12,078 nucleotides of DNA. Source: Acanthamoeba lenticulata (taxonomy: Eukaryota > Discosea > Longamoebia > Acanthamoebidae). Shown one piece after another: positions 6,598 to 12,078 of this stretch (position 1 is the stretch's first letter; every line of letters starts with the position of its first letter). The notes under the pieces were generated by a model that was not told the DNA's origin, ran no database searches, and saw nothing but the letters and a program-made list of their open reading frames with translations. A program made the translations under genes and the position numbers. The stretch lies in contig NAVB01000403.1 of NCBI GenBank assembly GCA_002179805.1, positions 1 to 12,078 on the forward strand, in the 5' to 3' direction.

Positions 6598-9515
6598 ATG
6601 GGCGTGCGGGGGCTGTCCGCATTCATGAGGCAGTACGGCGGCCGGGCCTCTGCAAAGCCGGTGGATCTCCCCGTGCTTGCGCTAGCCGCGGCACAACGTA
6701 CGTGCGTTCAATTTCAGCCTCATCATCCATCGCTCCACGATTTCCACAGATTTACCCACCTCTCTTCTCCACGTTGGCACGTTTAGGCAGTGGGCAGGCG
6801 CGCGCATGCGTGTGCGTCGATGGCAACAGCCTGCTCTACCACCTGTATGAGCACACCGGCCTCAACTGGCTCCTGGGCGGCCAATACGCCGAGTACGCCA
6901 TCGCTGGACCAATGCAGCTTTGGGCGCTTCCTGAAGCTGGTGTTGACGTCATGCTGGACCTCTTGCGCAGATTCGAGCAGCGGGTGACGGAGTGGGTGGA
7001 GGCCTTCGAGGCCTACGGCGTCGCGCTCGTGTTCTACTTCGACGGGCTGGTCGACCCGCGCAAGCGCGCCACGTCCCTCGAGCGACGTGCGCGCGATGCT
7101 GCCTACGCCACCGCCGTGCGCCACTGGCTCGACTCGCACGAGACCAGCGTCGACGGCCCACCCAAGCTGCTCCTCCCCGTTCTTGCCGCCGTACGATGAA
7201 CACTGCACTGGCCGCATGGCCAGCGAGGCTCGCGCTCGCGCTGCTTACCTCAACGCGCACGACGCAGGAGGCGCTGGTAGGGCTGCTGCAGCGGCGTGGG
7301 GTCGAGGTGCGCTTCTCGGACCTCGAGGCCGACCACGACATCGCGCGCTACTGCGCGGCGCACCCCGAGTGCATCGGCGCAGTGTCCAACGACTCGGATT
7401 TCCTCGTCTTTGACATGGGCCACGCCGTCTACATCCCGCTCGACTCGCTGCAGATCAAGCCGGCCGCCAGCAGGCCGACGCCAACAACGACAACGACGAC
7501 GGCGGCGGCTGGGCGCAAGTGGTCCATCACGTGCCAGACCTTCCAAGTCGACCTCACCGCTCGCATGTTCAACTTTGACAAGAAGGTACGCTTGTTTCCC
7601 GCCTTCTCTTCTCGGACCAGTTCAATCTGACGTCTTCGTTTCTCGGTTTCGCCGCTATCATCACCATCAGTGGATGCCCGTCTTTGCCAGCCTCGTCGGT
7701 ACGTATCAGCCTGAAATCGTGCCACGCTCTGAATTTTGACGCTAAGTCGCGGGCACGACAGGGAACGACTACACGCGGGCCGACCCGGGGCTGGTCCAGT
7801 TGCACCGGCAGATGAATATCATGGCCGGTGACAATGTGGCGCAGACTATCAGGAAGGTGGCCAAGTTTCTTGTGCAGTTCCCGCCAGGTCCGCCCTCGGC
7901 CACTTTTTTGTGGACACGTCGTTCGTCGTCGGCTGGTCAACGTCTGACTTTCCTTCTTCTCCAATCTGGAGTGCAGAGCAGAAGGAAGTCGACGTCTACA
8001 TGAACCTCATGCGCTCAATTCGGCGAGATGACCGCGCTCACTTGCATCAGCTGCTCAAGGACTCGGCCCGGGTCTACGATATCGCCACCAACGCCGGCCA
8101 ATCGACGACGACGACATCCTCCACGGGCGCAGAGGACGACCGGCCGTGGAAATACGACAGCGGCATCAACGACACGCTGCGTCTCGAGTTCAGCCGCGGC
8201 CGCTTCGCCGGCCAGCTCATGTCCGTCTTGTTTGATGGCGAGGTGTGCTCCTTGCCTCCCCCGCCGGCTGAGCTCGTCTCACCTCCTTCTCTCGCTCTTT
8301 GTTCCTCTTTCAATCAATCGTGGAGCGCAGTACTGGACGAGCGTGCTGGTGATGGACTCGGCCCTGTTCGACCCCTACTTGGTCTTCCAGCAGCTGCGCG
8401 CCACGATGTATCGCGCCCTGCTGGGCAACCAGCTGGCGCAGCAGCAGCGCTCGGCCCGATCCGGCAACAGCAAGCAGGGCGGCGGCGCGGTGCTGTGCGT
8501 CGGCGAGATGATGCAAACGCCACGCAGCTATCGGAAGCGCAACACGGTGTCCGTCCGTCTGGGCCCCGGCGTCGGGAACGACGGCGACGGCGAAGGCGAT
8601 GGCGACGATGACCTGCTGGCATCCATCGCGTCTCTGCGCGCGACAGACGCGGACCAGAGACTGCGGGCCTTTCTCGCCGGATTCCGGGCGGACGACCCTC
8701 CGGCCCTACGGCTTTTGCTCGCGTCCGACCTGCCCGCCGACCTGGTCCTCCCCTGCGCCGTCCTGCGCTACCTCCTTACCGACGACCTGCCGAGTCGCGC
8801 TGTGGCGACCGCCGCCGAGGTGCCGGGCGAGCGCTTCGGCCGGCGTGAGCCTCTTCTCTATGAGTGGGAGCTCGACGCCTACCTGCGACATCTGGTCCGC
8901 CTTCACGGCCGTAAGTCGACGAGCCAGCGGTCTCACCCAGCGGCGGCCGTCGAGTGGGACTGGCGCATGCAGGGCGCCGACCGCAGGCGGTTCGTGTGCT
9001 TGGCGGGCCTGCTTCAGACGGGTATTCAGCACGGCCTGCTACTTCACCAGGTGTGCGGCCACCCGCTCGGGGACCGCCTGCCGCCACCATCGCGCTGCTA
9101 TGATGGCGCCGCCTTTCTCGCTGAGTACTGCCGGCTCTGGTCAGACGCCCGACAAAGCCGCGTTGCCGTTGGCCGCGGCCAGCCTAAAGGAGACACGAAC
9201 CAGGAGCAAGTCGAGAAGGAGGAGGCGGAAGACGAGGAGGAAGAGGTCTTGTTCAGGAGAGCAAAGGAGGCTGTCCTTGCCGGGCTTCGACCCCACGAAG
9301 CGGAGACCGACGCCGGTGGGCCGGTTTCCCTTTTCAAAGTGGAGCTGCCGCGGCCGAGCAACAAGAAGCGACGTCGGGCCAAGCCAAACAACGCAGGAAA
9401 AGGGCCGAAGAAGAAGGATCACGAGGAGGAGGAGGATGCCAACGTTGACGACGAAGACGGTTGCACTGGACCGCTCCACACGCACAACGCGTTTGCGCTC
9501 CTTCAAGGATGCTGA
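6598..9515 (+). CDS. Asteroid-type nuclease (FEN1/XPG superfamily, ASTE1-like)
   Basis: Seven exons (6598-6697, 6787-7190, 7268-7585, 7671-7698, 7762-7887, 7977-8242, 8331-9515) keep phase throughout and give 808 residues. The protein opens MGVRGLSAFM, the N-terminal signature of Asteroid proteins. The FEN1/XPG acidic residues are all present: D45 in VDGN, D119 in FYFDG, E188 and D190 in LEADHD, D210 and D212 in SNDSDF, and D286 in ASLVGNDYT. The last lies in a 28-nt micro-exon junction. WLLGGQYAEY is also typical. Family knowledge: human ASTE1 is a DNA-end nuclease acting in double-strand-break repair; here DNA end processing in the nucleus is inferred. The long C-terminus (about 440-808) has poor recognisable homology and ends with acidic runs and a basic NKKRRRAK, a plausible nuclear localisation signal. 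Exon 1 may instead end at 6701 with exon 2 at 6791; this also stays in frame and changes one residue. Confidence 0.88.
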
Positions 9516-10134
9516 TCAGCTGTGGTGGGGTCACTGATCGCGGCCCGCACTCAGGAAAGCGCCTCGAACAACTCGTTCATGACCCAAGATGATTGCTGAA
9601 TTCAGCTTCTGTCCTGTTGTCGAACCAGCGTACGCCGCTCCCAAACGCCGTTTTTGTTGGCCGCACTTCCAGTGAAAGCTTGTCCCCTCACCCGGGTGTT
9701 GACGCGTCCCGGGCACGACGGAAGTAGCTCCTTCTTGGAGGGACCATGACCTATGGCCCCATTCGGCCGGTCTATGTGCCTCTCGGCCCGATATGGCCCA
9801 CCACCACGGTGGCCATTCCTGGAGCCGAGTATATTGTGGCCAATCAGGCTCAGCGCGCCGCCCGCAAAAAGGGCGATAGGGCCCGTCTCTTAAACCTTCT
9901 CCCCTCCGCTCCAAGGTGCGCGCGTAGGGATTGGGTGGCGGTCGAAATATTGCAGGTTCGGCCTTTTTATGACCTTCCCTTGTTCGTTTTCGCCGGGTGG
10001 GGGCAACCACCAGCACGCGTGTGAGATCGCAATGCTGGGCCACGGCCTCAAGGAGGGTTTCCCCGCACGCCAGAGATAAAATGGTCAGGCCAACTGTCTC
10101 TTCTTCTGCACACGCGACAAGCAAACACAACACG
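9516..10134 (+). promoter_or_regulatory. Spacer and putative promoter of the PstS-like protein gene
   Basis: No gene is supported in these 619 bases. A strong CCAAT box, GGCCAATCA, lies at 9838-9846, and a TATA-like GATAAAA at 10075-10081, which would place initiation near 10105 and give a 5' UTR of about 30 nt before the chosen ATG. The stretch 9749-9845 is rich in GGCC words and includes the short dyad CCACC-AC-GGTGG. A 249-codon minus-strand open frame (9531-10280) crosses it but has no family features. Confidence 0.45.
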
Positions 10135-12078
10135 ATGCCACCACAAGGCGCACACATCACACAACGCTTCTCCCTCGTGTCCCTTGGCGGGATGCTTGCC
10201 TTTTGTCTTTTCTGGCTTGCCTCAGTCGAGTCAGGTACGTTCGGCCCTCTATCATCGCGGACGTAACGGCTGTTGACCAACGAGTAGCAGGAGCAGCTTT
10301 TGGCGTACAGCTCAGTGGAGCTGGCAGCGCGAGCTCGGGAGTTGTCTTCAGCGTCTGGCCCCAGGCATACCAGTTCAAGCGGGATGATGTCCAGTACTTG
10401 CTCCCGAGCTCATGCCACAGACCACACGATTCTCCTAACAGCTGTCGTTGCAGAGTCTCTTATGCGTCCGCCACCGCCCTCGAAGCGCTGCTCCTCTACG
10501 TAGATAATGAAGTGGTAAGCCCCAACACCCACAAGAGAAGTTGGCGAAGTCGGCCGAGAAGTTGCCGTGCAGGCAGTCAAAATTCGCCGATTAATTGCCT
10601 GTTCATTCACACATGACCGATGGCGCTTGTGTGCCTGACCAGGACTTTCTGAGCTTGGACCGGGGCATCGTCACCGCAGTTGAGCAGTTCAAAAACATCA
10701 CCGTGTTCCCTCTCGACGGCCACGCCTTGGTCGTCTCGCACAATTTGCCGGGCTTTGCCGCCGTCAACGACACAAACCTGGTCCGGCTCCTGGCGCTCTC
10801 TTGCAGCGAAGCAGAAGGGATCCTGACTGTGTGTTCTCCTGCGCAGGTCCTGGACAGGGAAACGCTAGGCCTCATCTGGGCGGGCAACATCACAAATTGG
10901 CGCGATCCGCGCATTATCGAGCTCAACTCGAATGTGTCCTCCCGCTTGCCCAACGCCACCATCGAGCTGGGCTACAGCGAGGACATTGCCTTGTCGCTGG
11001 TGGAGATATTTAAATTGGCGCTCAAAAGCTTTAGCCCCGAGTTCAAGGCCGTGTCCGAAGCCGCCAACGACGCCTTTAGTGACATGCCGCCCGCCAAGGC
11101 CGGCCACGCTGAGGACGCGGGCAACTCAACAGCCGACCGGCTGGCCTGGCTCAAGGTGCGCCTCTCGAGACCTGCCCACAAGGCGGTGAAGGTCTTCTCC
11201 TGTCCTCAGGGCTCACCTCCCGCGCCGTGGCCGACCAGGCGCACCAATACGGCATGACGTTTCTCGATTATCCGCAAATCGTGGGCACTGTGCCGGTCTT
11301 CAACATGTACAACAAGGCGGGCACGTTGGTGGAGCCCTCGATCGACTCCTTGAAGGCGGCCATGACGGGTACTTGGTCTTCTCTTCTGGCAGGCCAGCTT
11401 GTTCAAGGAGATACTCACAGTGTCGCCCACGACAGACTTTCTGAGCGAGTACACCAACGGCAACTTCTCGGTGGACATCTTTGACGCCGGCGGAACCGAC
11501 TCGTGGCCGCTGGCCTACACCTCGTTCTTTGCCTTGGATGGCAACGTGACGGCATCGGACTGCACGCAGGTGGAGGAACTCCTCAACTTCCTCTCGTGGG
11601 TCTACACCAACGACGAGTGCGGCGACAACTCCCATGTCCTCGCACAAGAGGTGAAGACGCTAATCGGGCCAACTCACTCGTGCAGGGCGTCGGATATCAT
11701 TGAGACGCTTTATGTGGCGTCAATGGACACCAGCATTCGCAAGAAGCTGCTCGAACAGCTCACGGTGGTGGTGTGCAACGGCGAACAAGCGTTCACCACG
11801 ACAACACTCGTCGGCGTCGGGCCTTCGCTCTCGCTCTTCCCGGCCTGGAGCGCCAAGATGGCCAGCGGCAGCGCGCTCAAGTACTACGACGAAGAGACCA
11901 CCACCGCCACCCAGACGCAGCTCACGCAGTCTGATATCGACTTTGGCGTCGTCACCAATGCGCTGTCGGGCGGGTGGGACAACGTCACTAACAACATCGC
12001 TCTCCTGCCGCTCGTGGCGATGGCCATCGTTCCGGGTATGCGCTGCTTTCTGCTTTGTTGGCTGACCTTCGACTTATA
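10135..12078 (+). CDS. Secreted or membrane protein with tandem PstS-like binding domains (partial, 5' part)
   Basis: Proposed exons are 10135-10234, 10291-10393, 10454-10514, 10643-10780, 10847-11155, 11239-11368 and 11421-12035. The gene then enters an intron (GTATGC at 12036) and runs off the window. The first residues form a signal peptide: a polar MPPQGAHITQRFS start, then a hydrophobic LVSLGGMLAFCLFWLASV. An ATG at 10081 would add 18 polar residues; the later one gives a more normal signal peptide and lies downstream of the TATA-like box. The first PstS-like (type 2 periplasmic-binding-protein) domain shows LSGAGSASSGVVFSVW, EVDFLSLDRG, LVVSHNLPGF and LGLIWAGNITNWRDPRI. A second begins at about TTLVGVGPSLSLFPAW and continues QSDIDFGVVTNA...LPLVAMAIVP. 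Nine N-X-S/T sequons support an extracellular location. In bacteria PstS binds phosphate for an ABC importer; here a ligand-binding ectodomain of a receptor is the likelier role, but the C-terminal part is missing. The junction 11155/11239 is uncertain. Confidence 0.75.

Noticed and set aside
8599..9537. 312-codon Arg/Thr/Ser-rich frame overlapping the last Asteroid exon
   Set aside because: Off-frame shadow of a GC-rich exon. The chosen frame continues directly from conserved nuclease exons and ends in a credible basic tail.
9605..9640. GGTTCGA-like sequence on the minus strand suggesting a tRNA B box
   Set aside because: The following bases do not match the B-box consensus, and no cloverleaf or A box could be built around it.
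10081..10134. ATG at 10081 as the start of the PstS-like protein
   Set aside because: It would put 18 polar residues before the signal peptide and overlaps the TATA-like GATAAAA. The ATG at 10135 gives a normal signal peptide; not excluded outright.
1..12078. Bacterial origin or a mobile/defence island
   Set aside because: Nearly all genes carry spliceosomal introns and their families are eukaryotic cytoskeletal, metabolic or nuclease types. No transposase, integrase, terminal repeats or CRISPR repeats were seen.

Overview
The window looks like nuclear DNA of an Acanthamoeba-type amoeba. It is GC-rich, with compact genes split by short GT-AG introns (about 50-200 nt) and short AT-rich or pyrimidine-rich spacers. 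The strongest pointer is a 126-codon profilin whose ends (MSWQTYVD... and ...LADYLIGQGY) have the form I know from Acanthamoeba profilins. No prokaryotic operon, CRISPR array, tRNA, rRNA or transposon is visible. Exon boundaries were worked out by hand from GT/AG sites, phase arithmetic and family motifs, so none is transcript-verified.

Layout, left to right. 1-484: upstream region with a TATA-like box inside a 9-bp inverted repeat. 485-2584 (+): four-exon gene for a 578-residue protein with tandem calponin-homology (CH) domains, a long highly charged helix and a C-terminal C2 domain, an actin-to-membrane linker by architecture. 2585-3194: spacer and profilin promoter, with two facing CCAAT boxes and a TATA-like element. 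3195-3575 (+): intronless profilin. 3761-5656 (-): six-exon gene for a 501-residue threonine synthase-family PLP enzyme, tail to tail with profilin. 5657-5807: 151-bp divergent promoter shared with the next gene. 5808-6507 (+): two-exon isochorismatase-like cysteine hydrolase. 6598-9515 (+): seven-exon, 808-residue Asteroid-type nuclease of the FEN1/XPG superfamily with its acidic active-site residues intact. 9516-10134: spacer and promoter. 10135 to the window end (+): 5' part of a gene for a secreted or membrane-anchored protein with a signal peptide, many N-glycosylation sequons and two successive PstS-like (type 2 periplasmic-binding-protein) domains, cut by the window edge.

The genes do not form one pathway. 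The CH/C2 protein and profilin both belong to actin biology and are neighbours. The threonine synthase-like enzyme and the cysteine hydrolase are head to head and could share control. The most unusual items are the CH-CH-charged helix-C2 architecture and the tandem PstS-like ectodomain that lacks the canonical phosphate-binding motif. I see no clear evidence of a wholly new multi-gene system.
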